Of a stretch of DNA of 64,000 nucleotides, positions 53,111 through 62,760 are shown in pieces. A program made the translations under genes and the position numbers. The notes below the pieces were generated by a model that saw only the letters and a list, made by a program, of their open reading frames with translations, searched no databases and was not told where the DNA came from. Numbering within the stretch: the first letter of the stretch is position 1; every line of letters starts with the position of its first letter. The DNA comes from WLMZ01 sp963732585. Lineage in GTDB: Bacteria; Actinomycetota; Acidimicrobiia; Acidimicrobiales; Ilumatobacteraceae. The DNA lies in the NCBI GenBank assembly GCA_963732585.1, contig CAVSZY010000003.1:248001-312000 (forward strand), given 5' to 3'.

Positions 53111-54037
53111 GGCCAGATTCGCCGAGATTTCGGGGGTCGACATCACCGATGGAACGATCAACGGCCGGATGCCCTCGGCCGCCACGGCGTCGGCGAGCGC
53201 AGCATCGAGTGGGTCGATGATCAGCGTTGTGGCGATCGGAGCGTAGAGCCGGGCAACCCCAACCACCGATGGCTCGTGTCCAAGCTCGCGCATCATGCGA
53301 TCCGCCGGCCCCTTCAGCGCCGCCCCACCGACGATCGGGGAGATCGCCACCACCTGCTCGCGGCGTCGAGCGAGCAGGTCGTCGACGCCGCCAAGACTGC
53401 GAATCGGACCGATCGAGACCAGCGGGTTCGACGGGGCAACGATGATTGCACTGGCCCCACTGAGCGCAACCTCGGCCGTGGCGGAGAGCCGCGCCGACTC
53501 CGCTCCAGCGAAATGGACGCCGCTGACGGCGACATCGTGGCGCCGACGAACGAAATACTCCTGGAAGCTGATCGTGCCTTCGTCGACGGTGTCGATCATC
53601 GTGCGCACCACGTCGTCGCTCATCGGCAAGACATGCAGCTCGAGCCCGAAGGAGCGGGCGATCTCGTCGCTGACGGTGCTCAACAGTGCGCCTTCGGCGA
53701 GCCGCGCCGTGCGATAGAGATGGGTAGCCAGGTCTTGGTCACCAAGGTTGAACCAGCTGCTGCCAGCCTGTGAACCGGGCGGGCGGACCTCGGCGAAACG
53801 GTTCAGCGCTTCCATTGTGCGCCACGATTCGGCGCTCAAGCCCCAGCCGCGCTGCGGATCGATTGCGCCGGCCAAGGTGTAGACGACGGTGTCGAGGTCG
53901 GGGGAGATGTTCAGACCGTGCATCACCACGTCGTCGGCAGTGTTGACGATCGCAGCGACACGGTGCGGTTCGACAACCCTGAGCAAGCCGCGCAGGAAGC
54001 GGGCGGCTCCGACGCCGCCAGCGAGAACGGTGATCAT
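53078..54037 (-). CDS. cofD: 2-phospho-L-lactate (or phosphoenolpyruvate) transferase, F420 biosynthesis
   Basis: A 319-aa CofD/FbiA from ATG 54037. 'MITVLAGGVGAARFLRGLLR' is the signature start, followed by 'VAAIVNTADDVVMHGLNISP' and 'DLDTVVYTLAGAIDPQRGWG', then 'GSSWFNLGDQDLATHLYRTA' and 'AIIVAPSNPLVSIGPIRSLG'. It joins a phosphorylated three-carbon unit to Fo to make F420-0. Coenzyme F420 is used by the LLM-type oxidoreductase at 55210. An overlap of 4 bases (ATGA) couples it to the upstream GT4 gene. The presence of cofD alone shows that this organism makes F420. Confidence 0.92.
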   Translation of the reverse strand: MITVLAGGVGAARFLRGLLRVVEPHRVAAIVNTADDVVMHGLNISPDLDTVVYTLAGAIDPQRGWGLSAESWRTMEALNRFAEVRPPGSQAGSSWFNLGDQDLATHLYRTARLAEGALLSTVSDEIARSFGLELHVLPMSDDVVRTMIDTVDEGTISFQEYFVRRRHDVAVSGVHFAGAESARLSATAEVALSGASAIIVAPSNPLVSIGPIRSLGGVDDLLARRREQVVAISPIVGGAALKGPADRMMRELGHEPSVVGVARLYAPIATTLIIDPLDAALADAVAAEGIRPLIVPSVMSTPEISANLASAALRACLEG

Positions 54038-55137
54038 CGGTGCGACTCCTCGGCCATTTGGGCGTACAGCGCTGCCAGTTGTGCGGCGGTCGTCTCCCAA
54101 GAGAACGAGGTCCGCTGCCGTTGCCCGGCGGCGATCAGCACGCGGCGCAGCTCACTGTCGCCGGCCACACGCAGCAGCGCCTCGGCCAACTCGTCGCCAT
54201 CGGTGGGCGACACGGTGACGACCGCGTCGGCGCCGACCTCGGGAATCGAGCCAACAGCGCTGGCGACAATCGGAACCCCAGCGGCCATGGCCTCGAGCAG
54301 CGGGAAGCCGAAGCCTTCGTCGAGGGAGGGATAAGCCAACACGGTGGCGTGTTCCAACAGCCATCGCTTGCTGGCCTCATCGACGGGACCGAGCAAATGC
54401 AATCGCTCCCGTTGGCCGCCATCGAGACGCGCCGCGCTGTGGCGCACGGCCTCGATGTCGTCGCCCTCGGCACCGGCGATGACCAGATCGAGTGTCGACG
54501 AGCCGCCGACGGCGGTGTCGCTGATCCGCGCCCATGAGTCGATCAGATGGGCCAGATTCTTGCGTCGTTCGATGGTGCCGATGGCCAGAACGAAGTCACG
54601 CCCGACGAGGCGCGGCTGGGCGACGGCGGCGACCTCGATTGTCGCCAAGGCGGCCAACGGGATCGTCACTACTCGGTCGGTGTTCAGCAACTCGCGCACG
54701 GCGTGAGCGGTGGCCTGCGAGCAGGCATGCACGACCGCGCCGGCATGAACAGCGCGACGCAACACCGCTGCGGCCCGAGCGACGTCGGGATGGGCCAGCT
54801 CGGGGTGGCGCAGAAACCAGCAGTCGTAGACACTGACCAGCCGAGGACGGCGGCTTGGGGGGACGACATAGTTGGTTCCGTGGATGACATCGGCGGCACC
54901 GAGCCATCGGTCGACCGTCGGGCGTTGGCCGCGTGACCAAAGGCGATGGGCGACAGCGGCGGGCAGCGGCAGCCGGGTCGTGCCGGCGGGGAGGTCGCCG
55001 CGAAAACTGCAGGCATAGGGGCGCAAGGCGACATCGCTTCGGGGGGCGAGGTGCTCGTGCATCATCGTCACGGCCCAGCCGATGCCGGTGCGCGCCCCCA
55101 GCGTCGGCCCAGCATCGAAGGCCACAGTCACTGGCAC
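54034..55137 (-). CDS. Glycosyltransferase family 4 (fourth)
   Basis: About 367 aa, from a GTG at 55137 (other GTGs at 55131 and 55125 are possible); longer frames run antisense to the oxidoreductase gene. 'VAFDAGPTLGARTGIGWAVT' is the typical acceptor-domain start. 'ADVIHGTNYVVPPSRRPRLV', 'AVVHACSQATAHAVRELLNT', 'FVLAIGTIERRKNLAHLIDS' and 'TVLAYPSLDEGFGFPLLEAM' (E-x7-E) define the GT4 family. It resembles mannosyl- or rhamnosyltransferases acting on cell-envelope glycans. It is transcribed away from the F420-dependent enzyme, leaving about 70 bases for both promoters. Confidence 0.86.
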   Translation of the reverse strand: MPVTVAFDAGPTLGARTGIGWAVTMMHEHLAPRSDVALRPYACSFRGDLPAGTTRLPLPAAVAHRLWSRGQRPTVDRWLGAADVIHGTNYVVPPSRRPRLVSVYDCWFLRHPELAHPDVARAAAVLRRAVHAGAVVHACSQATAHAVRELLNTDRVVTIPLAALATIEVAAVAQPRLVGRDFVLAIGTIERRKNLAHLIDSWARISDTAVGGSSTLDLVIAGAEGDDIEAVRHSAARLDGGQRERLHLLGPVDEASKRWLLEHATVLAYPSLDEGFGFPLLEAMAAGVPIVASAVGSIPEVGADAVVTVSPTDGDELAEALLRVAGDSELRRVLIAAGQRQRTSFSWETTAAQLAALYAQMAEESHR

Positions 55138-55209
55138 GTCAACGTCCAGGGCACGGCGCGATCGGGCATCGGCGCAGCGTATCGGCAGCGAACGTGGAAG
55201 GCTGTCGGC

Positions 55210-56034
55210 ATGCGCTACGCGTTCAGCACCTCGCCACAACGAACCACTTGGCAATGGATCCTCGATGTCTGGGAACTTGCCGATCCGATGCCGATGTTCG
55301 AGTCGGGCTGGACCTTCGATCACCTGTATCCGCTGTTCGGCGACTCGACCGAGGATTGCCTGGAGGGCTGGATCACACTGACGGCGTTGCTCCAGGCGAC
55401 GACCCGGTTGCGCGGCGGGGTGCTGGTCAGCGGCATGGTCTATCGCCATCCTGGGGTGTTGGCCAATATGGCCACGACCCTCGATATCACCTCCAACGGG
55501 CGCCTCGAGGTGGGTATCGGGGCCGGATGGAACGAGGAGGAATGCGATGCCTACGGGATCGAACTGGGCACGATGAAGGAGCGCTTCGATCGTTTCGAAG
55601 AGGGCCTCGCCGTGCTCGACGGGCTATTGCGCAACGACACGACCACCTTCGAGGGCGAGTACTACACGCTCAAGGCGGCGATGAATAACCCGAAACCGGT
55701 GCAGTCACCGCTACCGATCTGCATCGGCGGCGTCGGTCGCCGGCGCACCTTGCCGCTCGCCGCCCGTTATGCCCATCACTGGAATTTTGGGGGATCCGAT
55801 CCGGTGGTCTTTCAGGAGTGCGCCCAGGTGCTCGACGGGGCCTGCGCGGCGATCGGTCGCGACCCGAGCGAGATCACCCGGAGTTTTCTGCAACGTTGGA
55901 CCGATGCCGATTCGTGGAAGCGAGACATCGACGCCTTTAGCGCTGTCGGAGCGCAGCTGGCGATCGTCTCGCTGCCCAAAACTGCGCCACCGACGGTGAT
56001 CGAAGAGGTCGCTGCGGCGATCGAATCGCTGTAG
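55210..56034 (+). CDS. F420-dependent LLM-class oxidoreductase
   Basis: A 274-aa luciferase-like (LLM) TIM-barrel protein from ATG 55210. 'RYAFSTSPQRTTWQWILDVW', 'SGWTFDHLYPLFGDSTEDCL', 'TTRLRGGVLVSGMVYRHPGV' and 'SNGRLEVGIGAGWNEEECDA' with 'LPICIGGVGRRRTLPLAARY' are typical of F420- and FMN-dependent members; the family 'VGIGAGW' and 'KPVQ' cues point to F420. The location beside cofD supports F420 as cofactor. The substrate is unknown. A much longer in-frame reading upstream is antisense to the GT4 gene and rejected. Confidence 0.9.
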   Translation: MRYAFSTSPQRTTWQWILDVWELADPMPMFESGWTFDHLYPLFGDSTEDCLEGWITLTALLQATTRLRGGVLVSGMVYRHPGVLANMATTLDITSNGRLEVGIGAGWNEEECDAYGIELGTMKERFDRFEEGLAVLDGLLRNDTTTFEGEYYTLKAAMNNPKPVQSPLPICIGGVGRRRTLPLAARYAHHWNFGGSDPVVFQECAQVLDGACAAIGRDPSEITRSFLQRWTDADSWKRDIDAFSAVGAQLAIVSLPKTAPPTVIEEVAAAIESL

Positions 56035-56104
56035 CCAACCGCAGCCAACGGCAGCCAGCTGCAGCCAGCTGCAGCCAACCGCAGCCAACCGCAGCCAACT
56101 GCAC
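56033..56104. repeat. Seven-copy 10-bp tandem repeat
   Basis: GCAGCCAACC-type units (variants GCAGCCAACG, GCAGCCAGCT, GCAGCCAACT) repeated about seven times in tandem between the stop of the oxidoreductase gene and the stop of the convergent flippase gene. It may affect transcription ends or be a slippage-prone microsatellite; no known function. Confidence 0.85.
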
Positions 56105-56111
56105 CTCGGCG

Positions 56112-57452
56112 TCAGCCTTCGAAGGGCAGGTCGACGCGGGCCTGCAGCATCGACTCCGAATCGGGCTGAGCGCCCTTGGCGAGCCGATCGCGCAGCGCCA
56201 GAGCGAACACTGCAGCCGCGGCAAGCGACGAGGCAACGAGGCCCATCTCTACCCGCCAGTACAGGTCGTCGGAGCTGAGCCAGGTGGTCATCACGAAGGT
56301 AATCATGCCCATGCCCCAGCCGAGGGCGACCAAGGCGTGGCCGTGCAGGGCGATCACCGCTTGGGCAAAGGTCAGCGCAATCATGTACAGCGCGGTGCCG
56401 AGCACGAGCATGGTGATCGTCCGGCTGGACAATTCAGTGGTGAACACCTTGCGCAGAATAAAGGGCCCGATCAAGGCTGCGAGGGCGATGCCGACAGCAC
56501 CGACGGCGAGCACGATCATCAGCAACCGCCGAAAACCTTGACGGAATTCGTCGAACTGGCCGCGCACGGCCAGCCCGGCAAGGCGGGGCAACAGCGCGGC
56601 CTGAACCGCCTGAAAGAGAAACAAGGGCACCCGGCCGAGCACGACGCCCTTGCCGAAGGCGGCGACGAGTTCCTTTGGTTGATCGCCACGGAGCACTTCC
56701 AGGGCCAACGGCCCTGCGTTGACGAGCCCGGCGGCGAAGACCGAGCCGAGCAACAGCCAGCCGAGATTGGCGGTGACCTCTGACCAATCGGCGGGCGGGC
56801 CAGGTTCGGTATGTAGCGCACCTTTGGCGGCCACGATGCCGACGCCGACGAGTGGTGAAAGGGCGACGACGAAGGCGTAGGCACCGGGGCTGCGCACGCC
56901 CAAGGCCCAGAGCGCCAGGCAACCGAGGATACGCACAGCGCCATCGGCGCCCATCGTGATGCCATAGGCGACGAACCGGCCGCTGCCGGAACAGATGCCG
57001 CGGGCCAGGTGGTTCGGTGCATAGGCGATGAACCCGACGATCAACGCCGCCGTGATCACCCAGTCATTCTCGAAGAACTGTTCGGTAATCGCCGATGAAG
57101 CGATCAGTACCGCGGTGACAACGATCGCCACCAAACCGATCGCCAGCGGCAGGATCCGTCGAACGATCGGGCGCCCACCGTGTCCGAGGCCGCCACGGTG
57201 GGCGAGCGTGCGACCCAACTCCTGTTCCAACGGCAAAAAGAACCCGGGGGCGAGAAAAAATACTGCGAACCACAGGCTGCTGATCGGGGCGAACCCCTCT
57301 TTGCCGAGCGCCTTTTCTGCAATGATGAAAAACAGGTAGCTGGAAATGCCAGCGACGATCAAACCAACCCCGACGGGCAACGTCCCCTCAGGTAGGGGAA
57401 GCCGCTGGTCGGCGGGTTTGGCCTCGGCCACCGGCGGTTGATTGCTCGTCAA
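56112..57452 (-). CDS. Polysaccharide flippase-like membrane protein (Wzx/MVF superfamily)
   Basis: About 446 aa with some 12 predicted membrane helices. 'LPVGVGLIVAGISSYLFFII' and 'SSLWFAVFFLAPGFFLPLEQ' open the first pair, with 'ELGRTLAHRG' typical of the Wzx/RfbX family; 'ILPLAIGLVAIVVTAVLIAS', 'IVGFIAYAPNHLARGICSGS', 'LGWLLLGSVFAAGLVNAGPL' and 'KGVVLGRVPLFLFQAVQAAL' (a family signature near mid-protein) follow. It should flip a lipid-linked glycan across the membrane. The start is uncertain: TTG 57452 is the longest reasonable option, and a GTG around 57432 also fits. Its long upstream frame overlaps the GT2 gene and is not coding. Confidence 0.8.
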   Translation of the reverse strand: MTSNQPPVAEAKPADQRLPLPEGTLPVGVGLIVAGISSYLFFIIAEKALGKEGFAPISSLWFAVFFLAPGFFLPLEQELGRTLAHRGGLGHGGRPIVRRILPLAIGLVAIVVTAVLIASSAITEQFFENDWVITAALIVGFIAYAPNHLARGICSGSGRFVAYGITMGADGAVRILGCLALWALGVRSPGAYAFVVALSPLVGVGIVAAKGALHTEPGPPADWSEVTANLGWLLLGSVFAAGLVNAGPLALEVLRGDQPKELVAAFGKGVVLGRVPLFLFQAVQAALLPRLAGLAVRGQFDEFRQGFRRLLMIVLAVGAVGIALAALIGPFILRKVFTTELSSRTITMLVLGTALYMIALTFAQAVIALHGHALVALGWGMGMITFVMTTWLSSDDLYWRVEMGLVASSLAAAAVFALALRDRLAKGAQPDSESMLQARVDLPFEG

Positions 57453-57539
57453 GGCCCCTGAGGTTATCGCAGCGCTTGCGCACAGAGGTGTATCGCCTGC
57501 CCACCGTCTGGGTCGTTGGGCCGCTAGCCTCGGCTTGTT

Positions 57540-60500
57540 GTGGAAGCTGTGAGAGAACAAGCGCCGTCTGTCGTCGCCGTGGTTGTGGTCTCCCAACCGT
57601 TGGAAGACTTCGATCAGGTACTCGACGGCCTGGTTTCGCAGGACTACGCCAACCTCAAGACGCTGTTCCTGCTCGCCGATGAACCCGGAGAATTGCCTGC
57701 GCAGATTCGCGAGCGGATCCCCGACGCGTTCATCCGGGCGGTAGTCGGCAACCCCGGCTTTGGCCCGGCGGCCAACGAGGTGATGCGCCTCGTCGAGGGC
57801 AACAACGGGTTCTTCTTGTTCATGCACGATGACGTCGCGCTCGACTCGAATGCGGTCAGCACGCTGGTCGAGGAGCTCTACCGTTCCAACGCTGGCATCG
57901 TCGGCCCGAAGCTGGTCGATTGGAACGACAGCCGGGTGCTGCAACACGTCGGACAAGGCGTCGATCGTTTCGGTGAAGTCGATTCGATCGTGGAACCCGG
58001 CGAGATGGACCAGGAACAACACGATGCGGTGCGTGATGTGTTCTGCATCCCGTCTGCATGCATGCTGGTGCGCGCCGATCTGTTCAAGACATTGGGCGGT
58101 TTCGAACCGACGATCGATTTCCACGGCGACGACCTCGACCTGTGCTGGCGCGCCCACCTCAGCGGTGCCCGCGTCGTCGTTGTCCCGGAGGCCAGGGCAC
58201 GCCACCGTGAGCGGCTGCGCGAACGGCGCCCGGACCTCAATCACCGCCGCCTTGCCGCCAACCACCGGATGACCACCGTGGCGACGATGACCGGCGGTGC
58301 CCGGCTGGTGTTGGTTCCCGTCCAACTGTTCACGATCACCGTGATCGAAATGATCGTCGGGCTGTTCACCGGGCACTTTGCTGACGCCTCGGCTTCGATG
58401 CGGGCGCTCTTTGGCAACTTTTTGCGCGCTATGCCTATCCTGCGGCGACGCCGTCAGGTAGCCCAGCTCCGCCAGATGCCCTACAGCGAAGTTGTCGGAT
58501 TGCAGCTGCGCGGTAGCGCCAGATTTGCGTCGTATATCCGCACACGCGAACAACGCCAGATGCGCGTCGACCACAGCTCGATCGGGGCGCGTCATTTTGG
58601 GGGCAACTCGAGCGGGCAAATGGCGGCCTGGGCAATCGTGCTCGTCGTCATGCTGGTCGGCAGCCGTGGCTTGATCCGCGACCATGTGCCCACCGTCGGG
58701 GAGTTCTTGCCTTATCCGGGCGGTGCCCGGCAGATGCTCGGGGACTATTGGTCCGGCTGGTGGGGCCACGGTCTCGGAGCGACGACGTCGATTCCCACCG
58801 GCATTGCCTTGATCGGTGGTGCCGGCGTTGCGTTACTCGGCAAGATGAGCCTGCTGCACACGGTGGCGGTCATCGGCTGGCTACCGCTCGGATACCTCGG
58901 TGCCTGGCGCTTGCTCTCGATCTTTCCATCGTCACGGGCGCGCTTGGCTGGCCTCGTTGCCTACGCGGCGATTCCTGTGCCCTACGAAGCCATCGCCGCC
59001 GGGCGCTGGGGGGTGCTGGCCACCTACGGGGCGTTGCCCTGGATCGTGCACCTGCTGCGCCGCTTCGCGGGCATCGAGCCGTCGGTGAAGGCCGCGGCCG
59101 TCGACGATGTGGTCGAGGATTATGTTGCCGTATCTGTGCGTCAACGGGTGCGGATCGGCGCCCAGCTTGCCCTGCTGTGTGCGGTGCTGTTCGCCTTCGC
59201 TCCGGCGGTGGTGCTGATTGTCGGTGTTGTCGGGGTGTTGTTGGCCTTGGCCACACTGGTCAGCAGGGGTTCGATCATCACCGTCGCCGTCTTGCTGGCG
59301 GCCACCGTCGTCGCCGTACTCGGTGGCGTGGCGCTCAACCTGCCCTGGACGGCACCGTTTGGCTCGGCGGCCGGCTGGGATTCGGTGGTCGGTGCCCCAA
59401 CGAGCGGTACGCAGCCGGTTGATCTGTTGACGATGATCCGTTTCGGGTCGACGTCTTCGGCGACCTCGTTGGCGATTGCCTTCTGGCTTCCGGTGATCTC
59501 TGCTCCGCTGTTGGCCAGGGGATGGCGGCTGACCTGGGCGGCGCGTGGCACGTTTCTTGCGCTCGCAGGCCTGGCCCTGGCTGGTTGTTCCAGCCGACTC
59601 CTCGGCCCGATCCGTTTGCCGGAGATCGGCCTCTTTCTTGCTGTCGCCGGTCTTGGCGCAGCGATCGCTGCTGCCGCGGTAGCCGCGGCCTTCGAACAAG
59701 ACGTGCAGGGCGGTTCCTTCGGGTGGCGGCAACCATTGGGCATCCTCAGCGGCTTGTCCTTGCTGGTCGCCGGTCGCGCCAACGTTGGTGGCCGCCGGCG
59801 ACGGCAAGTGGTCGGCGCCGGATCTGACCACCGAACAACTGTTGCGTGGTTTCGCGGCGGACCCCGTTGAAGGCGACTCTCACACCGTGTTCATCGGCGA
59901 CCCGCGTGTGATGCCGATGCCAGGCTGGCGCTTCGACGAAGATGGTTTGAGCGGTGTCAGCTTTGCGATCGTCGAAGATGGGCCGTTGACCACCGCTGAG
60001 CATTGGGCGGGCACGATGTCGTCCACCGAACGTGACGTGCGTGAGGTGTTGCAGCTGATCTCGATCAACGCCACCGCCCGCGGCGGGCGCCTGCTGGCAC
60101 CGTACGCGGTGCGCTACGTGATCATCCCCAAGATCGACGGCGTCAACTCGACGATCGAGGCCGAGTTGGCTGTACCTCGCGGCTTGGTCGAATCGTTGGA
60201 GGCGCAACTCGATTTCCGTCCGGTGCTCGGACCGCCGCACTTCTTGGTCTTCGAGAACGTCGCCTGGCTGCCGACCCGCAGCACGCTTGGACCCGCCGCC
60301 GCGCAGGCCAGCACGCAAGCCGGTGCGCAAGCGCTGGCGCGGACGTCGCTCGACGCGGCGACACCGGTGTTCGTCGGGGCGCGTGATCGTGGCCCGGCGT
60401 TCGGCGCCCTCTCACCAGGAGTGCTGCATATCGCTTCGGTGATCGACGACCGCTGGAGCTTGACGATCGACGGCACCGTGCTGGAACCGCGCTCCGCCTT

Positions 60501-60858
60501 TGGTGGCACGACAGCCTTCGAGGTGCCCAACGCAGGTGTCGGGGCCATGGTCTATCGCACCAGTGGCTCGCGTCACACGGCGGTCGTCGCGCAGATCATC
60601 GCCTGGCTGCTGTTCCTTTTCGCCGCATCGCGGATCGATTTTTCTGGCTTGAGACGCCGCCGCGCCCTGCTCTCGGCGGCGTCGGGTGACACCTGGTCGC
60701 TCGACGATGCCGGAAGCGACCCCGTCGATGAACTGGTCGATGAATCACTCGACTCCAGTGATGCCGTCGCCAGTGATGCCGTCGCCGGTGATGCCGTCGC
60801 CAGTGATGAGGTCGTCGGTGATGTCGTCGGCGCGCAGACAGCGGAGCCGCAGCAATGA
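57540..60858 (+). CDS. Giant GT2-type glycosyltransferase with membrane domain, one frameshift
   Basis: About 1,105 aa when one extra G near 59772 is removed. Residues 1-250 are a GT2 domain: 'SVVAVVVVSQPLEDFDQVLD', 'NGFFLFMHDDVALDSNAVST' (D-D-x donor site), 'RDVFCIPSACMLVRADLFKT' and 'FHGDDLDLCWRAHLSGARVV' (ED-type motif). Then come about 12-13 membrane segments, including 'VQLFTITVIEMIVGLFTGHF', 'SGQMAAWAIVLVVMLVGSRG' and 'LLTMIRFGSTSSATSLAIAF'. The second frame continues 'VAAGDGKWSAPDLTTEQLLR' and gives a large outside domain and a last membrane helix, with a C-terminal tail of 15-bp repeats. Similar fusions occur in actinobacterial cell-wall arabinan/mannan biosynthesis; the acceptor here is unknown. 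Confidence 0.75.
60757..60831 (+). repeat. Five-copy 15-bp coding tandem repeat
   Basis: Units of AGTGATGCCGTCGCC type, five in a row, encoding repeats of SDAVA-like sequence ('SDAVASDAVAGDAVASDEVV') at the C-terminal tail of the GT2 protein. Copy number is likely to vary between strains. Confidence 0.85.
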
Positions 60859-62330
60859 ACGCCCGCCGACTGTTGATCATGTTCACCGTCGTTGTCGGCG
60901 CTGGCCTGGCGGTGCTCGCCAATCGTGGTCAATCCACCGGCGAAAGCCCCTTCTTTGCTGTCGAGCCCCGTGCCAGCCGGCCATATGTCTCGCAGGTCGG
61001 CACGGCGTCGGGATCGATTACCCAGACCTGGTATTGCCCCGGTGTGCTCGCCGCAGACACCTCGGTCGGCGGTCAGGTGATCATTTCCAACCCGAGCCAG
61101 ACTGCGCTGCAGGCCCGACTTTCGTTGTTCGCCAGCGACGGTGCCGCTCCGGTGCGGCAAACTGTCGACGTCGCCGCCAGGTCGTCATCGACGATCGACA
61201 TCGGCCCGTTGGTCACGGCCACCGCCGTCTCGGCGATGGTCGAGATCGACAGCGGCCTGGCCATCGTCGAACAGCGTGCCGTGCACCCAGCTGGTTCGGC
61301 ACTAGCTACCTGCACCACGGCGACATCGCCGACCTGGTATTTCGCCGACGGCTTCACCGTCGATGACAGCACCGATCAGATCATCTTGACCAATCCCTAT
61401 GCCGACGTGGTCATCGTCGACCTCGCCTTCTACAAGAAGGACAAGCGCAACGAACCGCCTGCCTTCCAGGATTATCCGATCGCTCCGCATTCGATCAAGG
61501 TGATCTCCCTGGCCGACATCGGTGGCAAGGACGAAACCTCGCTGGCCGTCGAAATCATCGCGTCACGCGGCCGCCTGATCGTCTCCCGGGCCCAGCATTA
61601 CTTTGGCGGCGGTCGGTTGGGTTTCAGCTTGACGCTCGGTGCGCCAGCGCTCGCCGAACAGCTGTACTTCGCTCAAGGCCTCACCGGCCCCGGCGTCTCT
61701 GAGGTCTACGCGATCTTCAACCCGACCAGAGAAGATGTGCTGCTGCAGCCGACGTTGCTGGGTGTGCCGTTGACCGCCGAGACCGTCAGCCCTGACCCGA
61801 TCGACGTGCCCGCCAACGAGGTGGTGTTCTTCGACGCCAGCGCCTTGGCCGGGGTCCCCGACGGCCAGCACACGCTGGCGTTTGCCACCCTGGCCCAGGC
61901 CAGCGTGGCGATCGAACGCGTCCTGACGATCACCGTCGACGACAAGCCGAACACGACCATCACCCAAGGCATGACGCCGGAGTATGTCGTTGGCCGGTGG
62001 TACGTTCCCGTTGGCGTCGATGCCCCGACAGCGAAGGCGCTGACGGTCTACAACGTCGACAACGTCGCCACCACCGTGGCGGTGAAGGCGATCGGACCCG
62101 GCGGCGAGGTTGCCGTTCCTGGACTCGATGCTGTGCCGCTGCCAGCCGGTGGGGTGATCACCATCGATCTCACCGATGCCAGTGCCTTCGGGCGAACCCT
62201 GGTCGTCGAATCGCCGCAGCGCCTGTTCGTCGAACGCTGGACGTTGGCCACGACCGATAGCGATCGCCGCTCCAGCGTTTGGGCAGTGCCAGAGTGTGGA
62301 CCATGCAATATCTCGTCGCCGGCATTCTGA
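60855..62330 (+). CDS. DUF5719-family secreted protein
   Basis: A 491-aa protein with one N-terminal membrane anchor or signal ('RLLIMFTVVVGAGLAVLANR'). The rest is four or so beta-type units resembling DUF5719: 'QVIISNPSQTALQARLSLFA', 'TWYFADGFTVDDSTDQIILT', 'VYAIFNPTREDVLLQPTLLG' and 'ALTVYNVDNVATTVAVKAIG', with 'WYCPGVLAADTSVGGQ' at the start and 'TIDIGPLVTATAVSAMVEID' between. Members are found next to GT2 membrane enzymes in Actinobacteria and are thought to act outside the membrane, but their function is not established. It overlaps the GT2 gene by 4 bases (ATGA). Confidence 0.8.
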   Translation: MNARRLLIMFTVVVGAGLAVLANRGQSTGESPFFAVEPRASRPYVSQVGTASGSITQTWYCPGVLAADTSVGGQVIISNPSQTALQARLSLFASDGAAPVRQTVDVAARSSSTIDIGPLVTATAVSAMVEIDSGLAIVEQRAVHPAGSALATCTTATSPTWYFADGFTVDDSTDQIILTNPYADVVIVDLAFYKKDKRNEPPAFQDYPIAPHSIKVISLADIGGKDETSLAVEIIASRGRLIVSRAQHYFGGGRLGFSLTLGAPALAEQLYFAQGLTGPGVSEVYAIFNPTREDVLLQPTLLGVPLTAETVSPDPIDVPANEVVFFDASALAGVPDGQHTLAFATLAQASVAIERVLTITVDDKPNTTITQGMTPEYVVGRWYVPVGVDAPTAKALTVYNVDNVATTVAVKAIGPGGEVAVPGLDAVPLPAGGVITIDLTDASAFGRTLVVESPQRLFVERWTLATTDSDRRSSVWAVPECGPCNISSPAF

Positions 62331-62755
62331 TCGTTGTCGTCGGTGCCGCCGCACTGGTGTTGCGCAGGCGTCAAACGATCGATCCGCCGACGCAGAAGAT
62401 CTGGACGGTCCCCGCGCAGATTGATCGCAACGATTTCTCTGCCCCGCACCAAGCGTGGATGGTCGTGGCCTTCACCTCCGCCACATGCCACACCTGCGAC
62501 GACATCAAACGCAAGATTGCGGTGCTGGCCAGCAACGAGGTTGCGGTGCTGGCCGTCGACTATCCGGCGCAGGCCGCCGTGCACAAGCGCTATAACATCG
62601 ACGCCGTTCCGGCGGTGATCATCGCCGACCGTGACGGCGTGGTGCGGGCCAGCTTCCTAGGCCCGGTGACGGCGACAGATCTGTGGGCCGCGGTAGCCGA
62701 GGCCCGCGATCCCGGCAGTACGCCGGAACCTGGCCTCGGCCAGCGCGACCACTAA
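62303..62755 (+). CDS. Membrane-anchored thioredoxin-like protein
   Basis: A 150-aa protein from ATG 62303, whose start lies inside the end of the DUF5719 gene (28 bases). 'YLVAGILIVVVGAAALVLRR' anchors it in the membrane, and the rest is a thioredoxin fold: 'WMVVAFTSATCHTCDDIKRK' with the active-site CHTC, 'NEVAVLAVDYPAQAAVHKRY' and 'NIDAVPAVIIADRDGVVRAS' (cis-Pro). It should face outwards and handle disulfides or catch electrons for extracytoplasmic proteins such as those encoded upstream. It ends 5 bases from the convergent ftsH stop. Confidence 0.85.
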   Translation: MQYLVAGILIVVVGAAALVLRRRQTIDPPTQKIWTVPAQIDRNDFSAPHQAWMVVAFTSATCHTCDDIKRKIAVLASNEVAVLAVDYPAQAAVHKRYNIDAVPAVIIADRDGVVRASFLGPVTATDLWAAVAEARDPGSTPEPGLGQRDH

Positions 62756-62760
62756 CGCAC

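Noticed and set aside
57453..58769. N-terminal extension of the flippase frame, making an 885-aa protein
   Set aside because: It lies antisense to the GT2 domain of the neighbouring gene and has no membrane segments.
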